Origin: Thermoanaerobaculia bacterium
GTDB lineage: Bacteria > Acidobacteriota > Thermoanaerobaculia > Multivoradales > Multivoraceae
Direction: 5' to 3'
Length of the DNA: 64,000 nucleotides
Assembly: GCA_022822365.1 (NCBI GenBank)
Contig: JAJEBV010000016.1
Span: 62,001-126,000, forward strand
The position numbers and the translations under genes are program-made. Under the pieces are notes generated by a model, which saw only the letters and a list, made by a program, of their open reading frames with translations, was not told where the DNA came from and searched no databases. Position 1 is the stretch's first letter. Every line of letters starts with the position of its first letter. Positions 48,050 through 55,626 of this stretch are shown in pieces.

Positions 48050-48727
48050 TCAGCGGCTCCGCCCGACTCCCAGCCTGGGACACCACTCCTCCACCGGACA
48101 GCGCGAGCACCACGGGCTCACCGGCAGACACAGCTTCTGGCCGAAGCTCACGAGTGTCTTGTTCAGGCCGATCCACTGGCTACGCGGCAGCTTCGCCCGC
48201 AACGCCATCTCGGTTTCCAGCGGCGTCTTCGTGTCGACGTAGCCCCAGAGGTTCGTGATCCGGTGCACGTGGGTGTCGACGCAGATGCCAGGCCGCCGAA
48301 ACCCCTCGGTGACGACCAGGTTCGCCGTCTTGCGGCCGACGCCTGGCAGTTCGACCAGCTCCTCGACCGTCCGGGGCACCTCACCGCCGAACCGCTCGCG
48401 CAGCACGCTCATCGCAAGCTGGAGGTTCTTCGCCTTCGTGCGGTAGAAGCCGACCGGGAAGATGAGCTGCTCCAGTTCTTCGAGCGGCAGACCGCCGATC
48501 TCTTCCGGCGTCGACGCCGCGGCGAACAGCCGCCTCGTCGCCCCGGCGGTCGCCTCGTCCTTGGTTCGCGCGCTCAGGATCGTGGATACGAGCACCTTGA
48601 AGGGATCGCGCTCGGTCTCCGCGATCAACGTGACGATCGGCAGTTCCGAGCCCTCCAGGTGCCGCCGGATACGGCGAAGCATCGCCGCCAGGCGGCGGTT
48701 CGTCGGCGGCGTCGGCGGCGCGGGCAC
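48050..48727 (-). CDS. nth: Endonuclease III (DNA glycosylase/AP lyase)
   Basis: 225 residues from GTG 48727; MLRRIRRHLEG (48682) is an alternative. It has the helix-hairpin-helix LPGVGRKTANLVV with the catalytic-type Lys, VDTHVHRITN with the catalytic Asp, and a C-terminal iron-sulfur motif C-x6-C-x2-C-x5-C (CLPVSPWCSRCPVEEWC). It removes oxidised pyrimidines from DNA and cuts at abasic sites. It is divergent from the epimerase gene and convergent with the Ski2-like helicase gene, with three bases between stops. Confidence 0.95.
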   Translation of the reverse strand: MPAPPTPPTNRRLAAMLRRIRRHLEGSELPIVTLIAETERDPFKVLVSTILSARTKDEATAGATRRLFAAASTPEEIGGLPLEELEQLIFPVGFYRTKAKNLQLAMSVLRERFGGEVPRTVEELVELPGVGRKTANLVVTEGFRRPGICVDTHVHRITNLWGYVDTKTPLETEMALRAKLPRSQWIGLNKTLVSFGQKLCLPVSPWCSRCPVEEWCPRLGVGRSR

Positions 48728-48763
48728 GGCGCCCGCGAGAATACCGCCGCCCGCACCGGCTGT

Positions 48764-48769
48764 TACCTT
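48764..48769 (+). promoter_or_regulatory. Candidate leaderless -10 box of the TIGR01777 gene
   Basis: TACCTT lies six bases before the ATG at 48776. Confidence 0.45.
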
Positions 48770-48775
48770 GGCGTG

Positions 48776-49687
48776 ATGAACGTGGCTCTCAGCGGCGCCT
48801 CGGGACTCATCGGCGGCGCCTTCGTCGACAGCCTGGAAGCCGACGGTCATCGCTGCCGGCGGCTCGTCCGTCGCACCCCGTCAGGGCCAGATGAACTCGA
48901 GTGGCGGCCTGAACGCGGCCTGGTCGAATCGCCGGCGGCCGAGGGCCTCGACGCGCTGATTCACCTGGCGGGCGAGAACGTCGCCGCCGGCCGCTGGACC
49001 GCCGCACGGAAACGCAGGATCCGCACCTCGCGCGGCCCCGGCACCCGCCGGATGGTCGAGTCGCTCGCCAACCTTGAGCGACCGCCCGGCGTCTTCATCT
49101 GCGCCTCGGCGGTCGGCTACTACGGCGACCGCGACGGCGAAGTCCTGGACGAGGACTCGCCGCCCGGGGAGGGCTTCCTGGCCGCCGTCTGCCGGGACTG
49201 GGAAGCCGCCGCCCTGCGAGCGTCCGCGGTCTGCGAGCGTGTGGTGATGCTGCGGTTCGGGGTCGTGCTCTCGGCACGCGGCGGCGCACTGGCCAGGATG
49301 CTGCCGCCTTTCCGGCTTGGCCTGGGGGGAAGGCTCGGATCGGGGCGGCAGTACTTCCCCTGGATCCACATCGACGACGCGGTGACCGCGATCCGGCACC
49401 TGATGGACCGCGATGTTCGGGGCGCAGTCAACCTCGCCGCTCCGGAGCAGGTCACGAACGCGGGCCTGACCTGGTCCCTGGCACGAACCCTGCGACGTCG
49501 GGCCCCGCTACCGGTGCCCTCGCTCGCCCTCCGCGCCGCCTTCGGAGAGATGGCGAACGAGACCCTGCTCGCCAGCGCCCGCGTAGTCCCCAGGGTTCTG
49601 CGGGAAACCGGGTTCGAGTATCGCTTTCCGAAGCTCGAGGCGGCGCTGGCCCGCGAGCTGTCGCCCGATACGCCCGCGAGAACGTAG
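48776..49687 (+). CDS. TIGR01777 family NAD(P)-dependent epimerase-like protein (YfcH/SulA-like)
   Basis: 303 residues of the extended short-chain dehydrogenase fold. The N-terminal dinucleotide loop is GASGLIGGAF. Family blocks are LIHLAGENVAAGRWTAARKRRI, SAVGYYGDR, and the C-terminal NLAAPEQVTNAGLTWSLARTL. The last part matches the DUF1731 region found in these proteins. The natural substrate of the family is not known, and older links to cell division are not well supported. Start ATG 48776, with a TACCTT box six bases upstream. Confidence 0.88.
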   Translation: MNVALSGASGLIGGAFVDSLEADGHRCRRLVRRTPSGPDELEWRPERGLVESPAAEGLDALIHLAGENVAAGRWTAARKRRIRTSRGPGTRRMVESLANLERPPGVFICASAVGYYGDRDGEVLDEDSPPGEGFLAAVCRDWEAAALRASAVCERVVMLRFGVVLSARGGALARMLPPFRLGLGGRLGSGRQYFPWIHIDDAVTAIRHLMDRDVRGAVNLAAPEQVTNAGLTWSLARTLRRRAPLPVPSLALRAAFGEMANETLLASARVVPRVLRETGFEYRFPKLEAALARELSPDTPART

Positions 49688-49690
49688 AAT
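49685..49690 (+). promoter_or_regulatory. Candidate -10 box upstream of the TonB gene
   Basis: TAGAAT directly overlaps the stop codon of the TIGR01777 gene. The chosen TonB start is 145 bases further on, so this promoter would give a leader of about 138 bases. Confidence 0.3.
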
Positions 49691-49834
49691 CCGGGAAGCG
49701 AAACGCAACCCGGCGTGTTGCGTATTCGTGAGTGCGGCCGGCAACCTCGATGCCGGCGCCAGGACAGAGCCGGCAGCGAGTGGAGCCCCTCCTCCGAGTC
49801 CCAGCCAACCCGGCGCAAACAGACCCCGACCACC

Positions 49835-50560
49835 ATGGCCTTCAAGCTCGAACGACGCGAGACGACCAGGGCGAAGTTCGCCCCCGGTTCCCTCCATCTC
49901 GGCGGCTCGCCGTACGAGTTGGAGCCGGAGAGCAGGACCCCGCTGCGAGTCGCCGTCATCGCGACGATCGCCTTTCACGCGCTTCTGTTCGTCATCAGCT
50001 TCCCCACCATGAGACCGCGGGCACTCCAGGCCGCGCAGGCGCCGAAGGCGTTCGTCGTCCAGGCCGTCCGCTTCAAGCCGCCGCCACCGGCGAAGGCGGA
50101 ACCCGTTCCGCAGCGCAAGACGAAGAAGATCCCGATTCCCGACCCGACCCCCGACGAGCCCGAACCGCTGATCCGGGAACAACTCTTCGAGGCGCCGCAA
50201 CTGGAGATCGACGGCATCGCCGATGTCCTGTTCGACCTCCCCGAAGCCCCGTCGCCCGCCGGACCGCCTGGAACCCTGTTCGTCGAAGGCGACGTTCTGC
50301 CGCCCAAGAAGACCTATGCTCCGCTGCCCAACTACACCGAGGAGGCCCGCCAGGCACGCGTCCAGGGCGTCGTCATTCTCCAGGCTGTCGTCGACACCCT
50401 GGGCAACGTCGGCTACGTCAAGGTCCTCAAGGGCCTGCCGGAAGGCCTCACCGAGTCCGCCGTCCAGGTCGTCCAGGAATGGCGCTACGAGCCCGCCACC
50501 CTGAACGGCGAACCGGTCCCGGTCTACATCAACCTGACCGTCAACTTCTCGCTGCAGTAG
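49835..50560 (+). CDS. TonB family energy-transducing protein
   Basis: 241 residues from MAFKLERRE. One membrane helix (about 45-65, VAVIATIAFHALLFVISF) is followed by a Pro/Lys-rich periplasmic linker and a TonB C-terminal domain (about 150-241) with YTEEARQARVQGVVILQAVVD, GLTESAVQVVQEWRYEPATLNG and the final VNFSLQ. It couples inner-membrane energy to outer-membrane receptors such as the one at 3.9 kb. ExbB and ExbD are not in the window. The leader between the previous gene and this start (about 147 bases) has no other gene. Confidence 0.92.
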   Translation: MAFKLERRETTRAKFAPGSLHLGGSPYELEPESRTPLRVAVIATIAFHALLFVISFPTMRPRALQAAQAPKAFVVQAVRFKPPPPAKAEPVPQRKTKKIPIPDPTPDEPEPLIREQLFEAPQLEIDGIADVLFDLPEAPSPAGPPGTLFVEGDVLPPKKTYAPLPNYTEEARQARVQGVVILQAVVDTLGNVGYVKVLKGLPEGLTESAVQVVQEWRYEPATLNGEPVPVYINLTVNFSLQ

Positions 50561-50641
50561 AGCGGCGCGTCGACCGGGGACCGGCTCTGCCGGATCGCCC
50601 GACCCACAGCAGAAAGCGCTTCACGAGCCGCCACGTTCCGT

Positions 50642-50707
50642 TTGGCGAACACTTCTGTGCGTCAACAGACTTTGAGAAACACTCTTTGGCACGAAGTGTT
50701 CGTCAAA
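50642..50707 (+). repeat. 66-base palindromic repeat, copy 1 (upstream of Fic gene)
   Basis: The ends TTGGCGAACACTTC and GAAGTGTTCGTCAA are inverted repeats with one mismatch over 14 bases. The interior contains GTCAACAGACTTTGAGAAAC, shared exactly with copy 2. It is AT-rich compared with the surroundings. See the findings for interpretation. Confidence 0.9.
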
Positions 50708-50710
50708 CCC

Positions 50711-50731
50711 GGCGTGTGGACGTGACACGCC
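50711..50731 (+). repeat. Hairpin between the two Fic-proximal repeats
   Basis: GGCGTGT and ACACGCC are perfect seven-base inverted arms around GGACGTG. It lies in the 47-base spacer between the two 66-base repeats. Confidence 0.5.
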
Positions 50732-50754
50732 ACAAGACACCTCGCCCGGATCCC

Positions 50755-50820
50755 TTGGCGAACACTTCCGTCCGTCAACAGACTTTGAGAAACACTTACT
50801 TCCACTAAGTGTTCGCCAAA
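50755..50820 (+). repeat. 66-base palindromic repeat, copy 2 (overlapping the Fic promoter region)
   Basis: Same length as copy 1, starting 113 bases later. Its ends TTGGCGAACACTT and AAGTGTTCGCCAA are a perfect 13-base inverted repeat. The row 50761-50820 is only 43% GC. The right arm ends 14 bases before the TATCCT box of the Fic gene, so a protein bound here would cover the -35 position. Confidence 0.9.
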
Positions 50821-50834
50821 GACGTGACATCGAG

Positions 50835-50840
50835 TATCCT
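50835..50840 (+). promoter_or_regulatory. Candidate -10 box of the Fic gene
   Basis: TATCCT lies nine bases before the ATG at 50850 and just downstream of the second palindromic repeat. Confidence 0.45.
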
Positions 50841-50849
50841 TCAACGACG

Positions 50850-51965
50850 ATGGCGCCCGTCCACTATCGACCGCAGAGCTTCCCACCCGACGACCGGCTC
50901 GACTGGGCGGAACTCCTGCCCCTGATCGGCCCGACCACGGCCGCCGTCGCACGGTATGGCGGACTGCTCGAGGCCGTACCCGATCCGGATGTTCTGCTGG
51001 CGCCCCTCGGTACCCGGGAGGCGGTGCTCTCGTCGCGCATCGAAGGCACGCAGGCGACGACCCGGGATGTCCTGGAGTACGAGGCCGGCCAGAAGCCGCC
51101 ATCGCCGGAACGCCGGGACGACGTCGTCGAGGTCCTGAACTACCGCGCCGCCATGCGCGAAGCGCGGACAATGCTGGCGGAACTCCCCCTCTGCCTCCGG
51201 GTCGTGCGCCGGGCGCACCGGCTGCTGCTCGAAGGAGCGCGCGGCAGCGGCAAGGCGCCCGGAGAGTACCGTCGCATCCCGAACTGGATCGGTCCCCCGA
51301 ACTGCAAGATCGAGGAAGCCAGCTTCGTCCCGATAGAGGCCGACAAGTTGCCCGACGGGCTGACCCGGTGGGAGAACTACCTGCACGGCGACGCCGGCGA
51401 CTGCCTGGTGCAACTCGCCATCCTGCACGCCGAGTTCGAGGCGCTGCACCCCTTCCTCGACGGCAACGGTCGACTGGGGCGAATGCTCGTCCCCCTCTTC
51501 CTGTGGCAGAAGGAACTGATCGGTCAGCCGACCTTCTACATCAGCGCCTTCCTGGAGGCGAACCGCGACGCGTACTACGAACGCCTGCTTGCCGTGTCGC
51601 GCGACGACGACTGGACCGGCTGGTGCCGCTTCTTTCTCCAGGCGATCCGTGCACAGGCCGACGACAACGCCGGCAGAGCCCGAGGCATCCTCGACCTCTA
51701 CGAGACCACCAGGAAGAGAGTCGTAAACCTCACGCACGCCCGGCACGCGCTCGAAGCCCTCGACTTCGTCTTCGAGCGCCCCATTCTCAGCAGCAGGGAC
51801 CTGAGCGCCCGCCGCGACGTTCCGGTCCATGCCGCCCGCCGCATCCTGAGCGCCTTCGAGAACGACGGCATCCTGACGCTCCTCCGGCCGGCCGGGGGCC
51901 GCAGCCCGGCCATCTTCATGTTCGACGAACTCCTCGACATCGCCGAGGGGAGCGACACTGAGTAG
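50850..51965 (+). CDS. Fic family protein (class II, with N-terminal inhibitory motif)
   Basis: 371 residues. Residues 1-100 form the Fic_N-type region with inhibitory motif SSRIEG, matching (S/T)xxxE(G/N). The core active site near residue 200 is HPFLDGNGRLGR, a complete HPFx(D/E)GNGRxxR motif. The C-terminal part (about 290-371) looks like a winged-helix DNA-binding domain (LSSRDLSARRDVPVHAARRILSAFENDGIL). It should transfer AMP from ATP to a protein hydroxyl, held inactive in cis by its own helix. The DNA-binding tail and the palindromes just upstream suggest autoregulation. Confidence 0.93.
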   Translation: MAPVHYRPQSFPPDDRLDWAELLPLIGPTTAAVARYGGLLEAVPDPDVLLAPLGTREAVLSSRIEGTQATTRDVLEYEAGQKPPSPERRDDVVEVLNYRAAMREARTMLAELPLCLRVVRRAHRLLLEGARGSGKAPGEYRRIPNWIGPPNCKIEEASFVPIEADKLPDGLTRWENYLHGDAGDCLVQLAILHAEFEALHPFLDGNGRLGRMLVPLFLWQKELIGQPTFYISAFLEANRDAYYERLLAVSRDDDWTGWCRFFLQAIRAQADDNAGRARGILDLYETTRKRVVNLTHARHALEALDFVFERPILSSRDLSARRDVPVHAARRILSAFENDGILTLLRPAGGRSPAIFMFDELLDIAEGSDTE

Positions 51966-52040
51966 CCGCTTCGCCGAACCGAAGACCGCTGGCAGCGACT
52001 TGACCGAAGCACTCCGACAAAGTGTGCAGGGCCGCCGCTG

Positions 52041-53132
52041 CTACTCCGAGCCGGACTCCGTGCTCGCCGCCTGCCCCTTCTTCTCGTAGTACTCCTTCTC
52101 GAGCAGCCGGGCGCCTCGCAGGATGTTGCCCATCGCGTAGTTGCCTTCGTGGCAGGCGTACTCGTAGAGGAGGTCGTCGGTTCCCGGCCAGATGAGCTCA
52201 CCGCTGTAGGGCGCGGCGTAGTCCGTGTCGTGGACCGTGAAGCCGTAGAGCAGGTCGTTCGGGCCGTGGCGGCTGAAGCGCTCGATGACCTTCAGGCCGT
52301 CGCGCGGGTCGCTCTGGCTGTCGAGGAAGTTCGTCGTCTCGACGACCAGGGTGTCGCCTTCCCACCAGCCGATCGAGTCGCCGCCCATCGAGCGGTACTC
52401 GGCGGGCGGGTGCTCGGCGTTCAGGCGAACCACCTTCGCCCAGTGCATCCACTCGACCAGGATGACGACGTGGTCGTCGGTCTGGGTGATCGTCTTCAGG
52501 TTGTTGTAGGGCAGTGAGCGGACCGGCGTGGTGGCGACGCCGGTGTAGATGCAGCGGTCGCCGGGCGTCAGCGTCTCGGGGCCGTCGTAGGGGTCGTCAC
52601 CGGCTTCGATCCACCAGGCGTCGCCGGTGTTCCGGTAGAGGTAGGGATTGACCGTCGCCCGCCGCGCCTTCCCCGCCTCGGTCAGCTCCGGCATGCGGCC
52701 GTTCGGCGGGTCGATCAGCACCGAAGTCCGGTACCGGCCATCGATCGGGTAGGCCTGGTTGCCGAAGTCGAGCCAGAAGAAGTTGTAGCCGCCGACCGCG
52801 CCGGCCGCGCCCGCGGAGCCGTCGCCGCCCGGCGGCGGCGCCTCGCGGCCCGGGTCGCTGACGGCGTTGGCGGCAGCGTCGGCCGCGGCCATGCCGGCAG
52901 CGATCCGCTCCGCTTCCTCCGCGGTCATGAACTGCTTGTCGCCGAGGCGGGGATCACGCTCGAAGGGCGTCAGGTTGGCGACGTCATAGTTGCCGGACAG
53001 GTCGGGCCGCCCGCTCGCGGTGCGCGGGATGTCGTCGTCCCCGGCCGCGACGACCGGCGCCGCGAGGAACGCGAGAAGCGTGAGGCAGGCGAAGGGAATG
53101 AGGGGAACGAGGGCTTTTCGGGACAGCGACAT
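52041..53132 (-). CDS. Exported protein of unknown function (RPDLSG-type)
   Basis: 363 residues with a signal peptide ending PVVAAG; the start MSLSRKAL follows AAGGAG, and the upstream in-frame extension is rejected. Blocks such as TASGRPDLSGNYDV, YRTSVLIDPPNGRMPELTEAGKAR, LTPGDRCIYTG and VVETTNFLDSQSDPRDGLKVIERF occur in a widespread group of uncharacterised exported proteins of environmental bacteria. The last 30 residues are Lys/Glu/Ser-rich. A Gly/Ala-rich stretch near residue 95 is likely a linker. No function is known. Confidence 0.75.
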   Translation of the reverse strand: MSLSRKALVPLIPFACLTLLAFLAAPVVAAGDDDIPRTASGRPDLSGNYDVANLTPFERDPRLGDKQFMTAEEAERIAAGMAAADAAANAVSDPGREAPPPGGDGSAGAAGAVGGYNFFWLDFGNQAYPIDGRYRTSVLIDPPNGRMPELTEAGKARRATVNPYLYRNTGDAWWIEAGDDPYDGPETLTPGDRCIYTGVATTPVRSLPYNNLKTITQTDDHVVILVEWMHWAKVVRLNAEHPPAEYRSMGGDSIGWWEGDTLVVETTNFLDSQSDPRDGLKVIERFSRHGPNDLLYGFTVHDTDYAAPYSGELIWPGTDDLLYEYACHEGNYAMGNILRGARLLEKEYYEKKGQAASTESGSE

Positions 53133-53188
53133 GGCGGCTCTCCTTGCGGGGATTGGCTGGGCCGAGACTACCGCAGGTCCCCTGCCTG

Positions 53189-54430
53189 TCAGCGCGGCGG
53201 CAGCCAGCCGCGGGGAGGTGCGAAGTAGACCTTGAAATTGGCTTCGCGCCGCCGGTCGGAGGACTGATTCTCGAACACGCCGTAGACGAACGTGCCGTGC
53301 TCGAGGCGGTGGATCACCGGGTTGCCCCGCCAGCCGGCCTCGCCGATCTCGCACGGCTGATCCGGCAGGCAGCTTCCCCGGTTCTGAAGGTCCGCGGCCT
53401 CGTACTGGAAGCCGACGAACCGCGCATCCGCGGGGAGGAAGATACCGAGAACCTGGCAGGACCGTTCCGGGTCGAGGATCGGCAGCAACAGTTCCTGGAC
53501 TTCGGTGCGCACCTCATCGGGCAGCAACCTCAGCACGTCGTTGCCGGCGGGTTCGGCGAGCGACCCGGCGTAGACCCGGAAGTCCGCGGGCAACGACGCT
53601 TCCACGATCTTCGCCACCCGCCCCATCCGATCGACGAGATCGGGGGCGCATGCGACCGTCTCGGCCGTCCTCGGCGCGGCGGGCCAGTTGCTCGCCACCG
53701 ACCACTCGCCGGGCCCGCACTCGGGGCAGGCGCCGGCGCGCAGCAGCGTGCGGTTCGGCACCAAACGGACCGCAACCGCTTCCGGCTCGGGCTCCGGTAC
53801 GGGCTCGGGCTCCTCGACCGCCGGACGCTCCTCGACCGCCGGACGCTCCTCGACGGGCGGGTCCGGCGCCGGTTGTTCCGCCACAGCCACAGGCTGCGCC
53901 GCCGGTGTCCCGACGGTCCGGGCGACGTTCTCCCGTCGCAGCCGGCGCTCCCGTTGCTCGGCCCGACGCTCCGCCCGTCGCTGGGCCCGGGTGATCGCAC
54001 GCGCCGAGCCAGCGCTTGCCGTTGTCGTCGCTACGCCGACGCCCGAGTAGCCGACGTTCATCGGCGCCCAGAAGGGGCCCGTGCGCTGGCGCGAGGTGAA
54101 TCCGACCTCCGGCCGCTTCCCGTCCTCCAGCCTCAGGTAGGAACTCACGATCATGAACCCCTCGCGCCGCAGTTCGACCTGCCACTCGCCTGCCGAAAGA
54201 CCGCTGACTTCCGCCACGCCGGATGCGTCGGTCAGCAGCGGCGGCGGTCCGCCCGAGCGCTCGGACTCGGCCAGAAACGCCATGACCGTGACCCCGGGCA
54301 ACGGCTGCCCGGCGTCATCCGTGACCAGCACCTGAAACCCGTTGCCGCCGCTCCACTCCTGGGCCGCCGCGACCGCGGGAACGGCCGCGAGGATCACCGC
54401 CAGGGTCGAAAGGAGCCGGCTCGTCGTCAT
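53189..54430 (-). CDS. Exported protein with carboxypeptidase-regulatory-like domain
   Basis: 413 residues with a signal peptide ending VAAAQ. Residues about 28-105 (FQVLVTDDAGQPLPGVTVMAF, GEWQVELRREGFMIVSSYLRL) are a carboxypeptidase-regulatory/transthyretin-like domain. A basic stretch (AITRAQRRAERRAEQRERRLRREN) and a Pro/Glu linker with EERPAV repeats follow. The C-terminal domain (about 235-413) has four or more Cys residues and no family I recognise. It is probably periplasmic or surface-located. Its stop overlaps nothing; its start overlaps the stop of the small membrane protein gene by four bases. Confidence 0.7.
   Translation of the reverse strand: MTTSRLLSTLAVILAAVPAVAAAQEWSGGNGFQVLVTDDAGQPLPGVTVMAFLAESERSGGPPPLLTDASGVAEVSGLSAGEWQVELRREGFMIVSSYLRLEDGKRPEVGFTSRQRTGPFWAPMNVGYSGVGVATTTASAGSARAITRAQRRAERRAEQRERRLRRENVARTVGTPAAQPVAVAEQPAPDPPVEERPAVEERPAVEEPEPVPEPEPEAVAVRLVPNRTLLRAGACPECGPGEWSVASNWPAAPRTAETVACAPDLVDRMGRVAKIVEASLPADFRVYAGSLAEPAGNDVLRLLPDEVRTEVQELLLPILDPERSCQVLGIFLPADARFVGFQYEAADLQNRGSCLPDQPCEIGEAGWRGNPVIHRLEHGTFVYGVFENQSSDRRREANFKVYFAPPRGWLPPR
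53811..53855 (-). repeat. 18-base tandem repeat (2.5 units) in an exported-protein gene
   Basis: Two exact 18-base units (TCCTCGACCGCCGGACGC at 53811-53828 and 53829-53846) and a half unit encode the EERPAV repeats of the linker. Unit changes would keep frame and alter linker length. Confidence 0.85.
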
Positions 54431-54687
54431 CCAGTCGCCCCCGGCGGCGTCACGTTCTTCTCCGGAGGCTTGTCCGGCGGACGTCGACGATCGCGCCAGG
54501 TGCCGGTCATCAGCGTGAGCAGTCCCAGGATCAACTCGTCGACGAAGGGCAGCACGTCGGGGACGAACAAATCGATGAGGAAGACGACCGCCAGAACGAC
54601 GAACAACTGCGGGAAGCGCAGGCGGCCCAGGAAGGAGAACAGCGACGAGTCGCTGGGGCCGCGGCTCGGCGTCGTCTGATCGGCCAT
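54427..54687 (-). CDS. Small membrane protein (possibly DUF6116-like)
   Basis: 86 residues. A hydrophobic region (about 28-62, PQLFVVLAVVFLIDLFVPDVLPFVDELILGLL in part) could form one or two membrane helices, followed by WRDRRRPP and a Lys/Pro tail. The sequence LRFPQLFVVLAVVFLIDL resembles small proteins annotated DUF6116; I am not certain of the match. The start MADQTTPSR has a TAGACT box eight bases upstream. It heads a leftward pair with the carboxypeptidase-regulatory-like protein and is divergent from the TSUP gene by 39 bases. Confidence 0.65.
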   Translation of the reverse strand: MADQTTPSRGPSDSSLFSFLGRLRFPQLFVVLAVVFLIDLFVPDVLPFVDELILGLLTLMTGTWRDRRRPPDKPPEKNVTPPGATG

Positions 54688-54695
54688 CAGTTCGG

Positions 54696-54701
54696 AGTCT
54701 A
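54696..54701 (-). promoter_or_regulatory. Candidate leaderless -10 box of the small membrane protein gene
   Basis: TAGACT on the minus strand lies eight bases before the ATG at 54687. Confidence 0.5.
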
Positions 54702-54713
54702 CCTTTGGCGCGC

Positions 54714-54719
54714 TAACCT
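54714..54719 (+). promoter_or_regulatory. Candidate leaderless -10 box of the TSUP gene
   Basis: TAACCT lies seven bases before the GTG at 54727. With the box at 54696-54701 it makes a divergent pair in a 39-base gap. Confidence 0.55.
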
Positions 54720-54726
54720 CCGCGCC

Positions 54727-55470
54727 GTGAACGAGCCGGCGATCGTCTACCCCGCGCTCGCGTTGGCCGGCTGCGTCGCCGGCGCGTTGAACGTGGTCGC
54801 GGGGGGCGGCTCCTTCCTCACGCTGCCGATCCTCATCTTCTTCGGTCTCCCTCCCGGCGTCGCCAACGGCACGAACCGGGTCGCTATCCTGCTCCAGAAC
54901 GTCGTCGCCTCGTGGGGCTTCCACCGCCACGGAGTGCTCGACCGGCGGGCGATCCTGTGGGCCGCGCTGCCGGCGACGGCCGGCGCCGGCCTCGGTTCCT
55001 GGGCCGCGCTCCTCATCAGCGACGACGCATTTCGCCGGGTGCTGGCGGCGCTGATGGTCGTCGTGACCCTGTGGACTCTCTTCTCACGGCGCAAGGAACC
55101 GGACGAGCAACCCGCGTCCCTGCGAGTCGGTCTGCTGGCGCTCGGCTTCTTCGGAGTCGGCGTCTACGGCGGCTTCGTTCAGGCCGGAGTCGGCTTCTTC
55201 ATTCTCGCGGCGACCTCGCTCGCCGGCCTGGACCTGGTCCGAGGCAACGCCGTAAAGGTGCTCAGCGTCCTCTGCTTCACCGGCCTGTCGCTGCTGCTCT
55301 TCGCGCTCTCCGGTCGCGTCGACTGGGCCTTCGGCCTGGCGCTCGCGGTCGGCAACATGGCCGGCGGCTGGCTGGGCGTGCGGCTCACCGTGCTCAAGGG
55401 TCACGCCTGGGTGCAGCGCGTGGTCACCGTCACCGTCATCGTGTTCGCGGTCCGCCTCTGGTTCGGCTGA
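54727..55470 (+). CDS. TSUP family permease (TauE/SafE)
   Basis: 247 residues with about eight hydrophobic helices in two similar halves. The N-terminal half has VVAGGGSFLTLPILIFFGLPPGVANGTNRVAILLQN and the second half has GFVQAGVGFFILAATSLAGLDLVRGNAVKVL, both typical of TauE/SafE. The family moves sulfite, sulfoacetate or other small anions across the inner membrane. The substrate here is unknown. The start is GTG, with no ribosome-binding site and a TAACCT box seven bases upstream. Confidence 0.9.
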   Translation: MNEPAIVYPALALAGCVAGALNVVAGGGSFLTLPILIFFGLPPGVANGTNRVAILLQNVVASWGFHRHGVLDRRAILWAALPATAGAGLGSWAALLISDDAFRRVLAALMVVVTLWTLFSRRKEPDEQPASLRVGLLALGFFGVGVYGGFVQAGVGFFILAATSLAGLDLVRGNAVKVLSVLCFTGLSLLLFALSGRVDWAFGLALAVGNMAGGWLGVRLTVLKGHAWVQRVVTVTVIVFAVRLWFG

Positions 55471-55509
55471 ACGCCACGGGACGGTCGCCGCTTCGGGGCG
55501 CGTTGTTGT

Positions 55510-55563
55510 CCGCGGGTCAGAGGACCCGCGGCTACTGACCGGCGGGGCGCTGGCGCACCCAGT
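55510..55563 (-). repeat. Variant D of the dispersed hairpin repeat
   Basis: CCGCGGGTC and GACCCGCGG (55510-55531) form a nine-base stem with AGAG loop. About 23 bases further lies GCGCACCCAGTG, the reverse complement of the left end of copy C. An insertion separates the two parts. It lies between two codirectional genes, 900 bases from copy C. Confidence 0.5.
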
Positions 55564-55626
55564 GTGCGGCGCTATGCTCCGCGCCGCATCGACGAAGGAC
55601 GAACGGACGGAAGAAGGAGAACGACC

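Noticed and set aside
50642..50820. CRISPR array
   Set aside because: Only two repeats, 66 bases long with a 47-base spacer and palindromic ends, and no cas genes.
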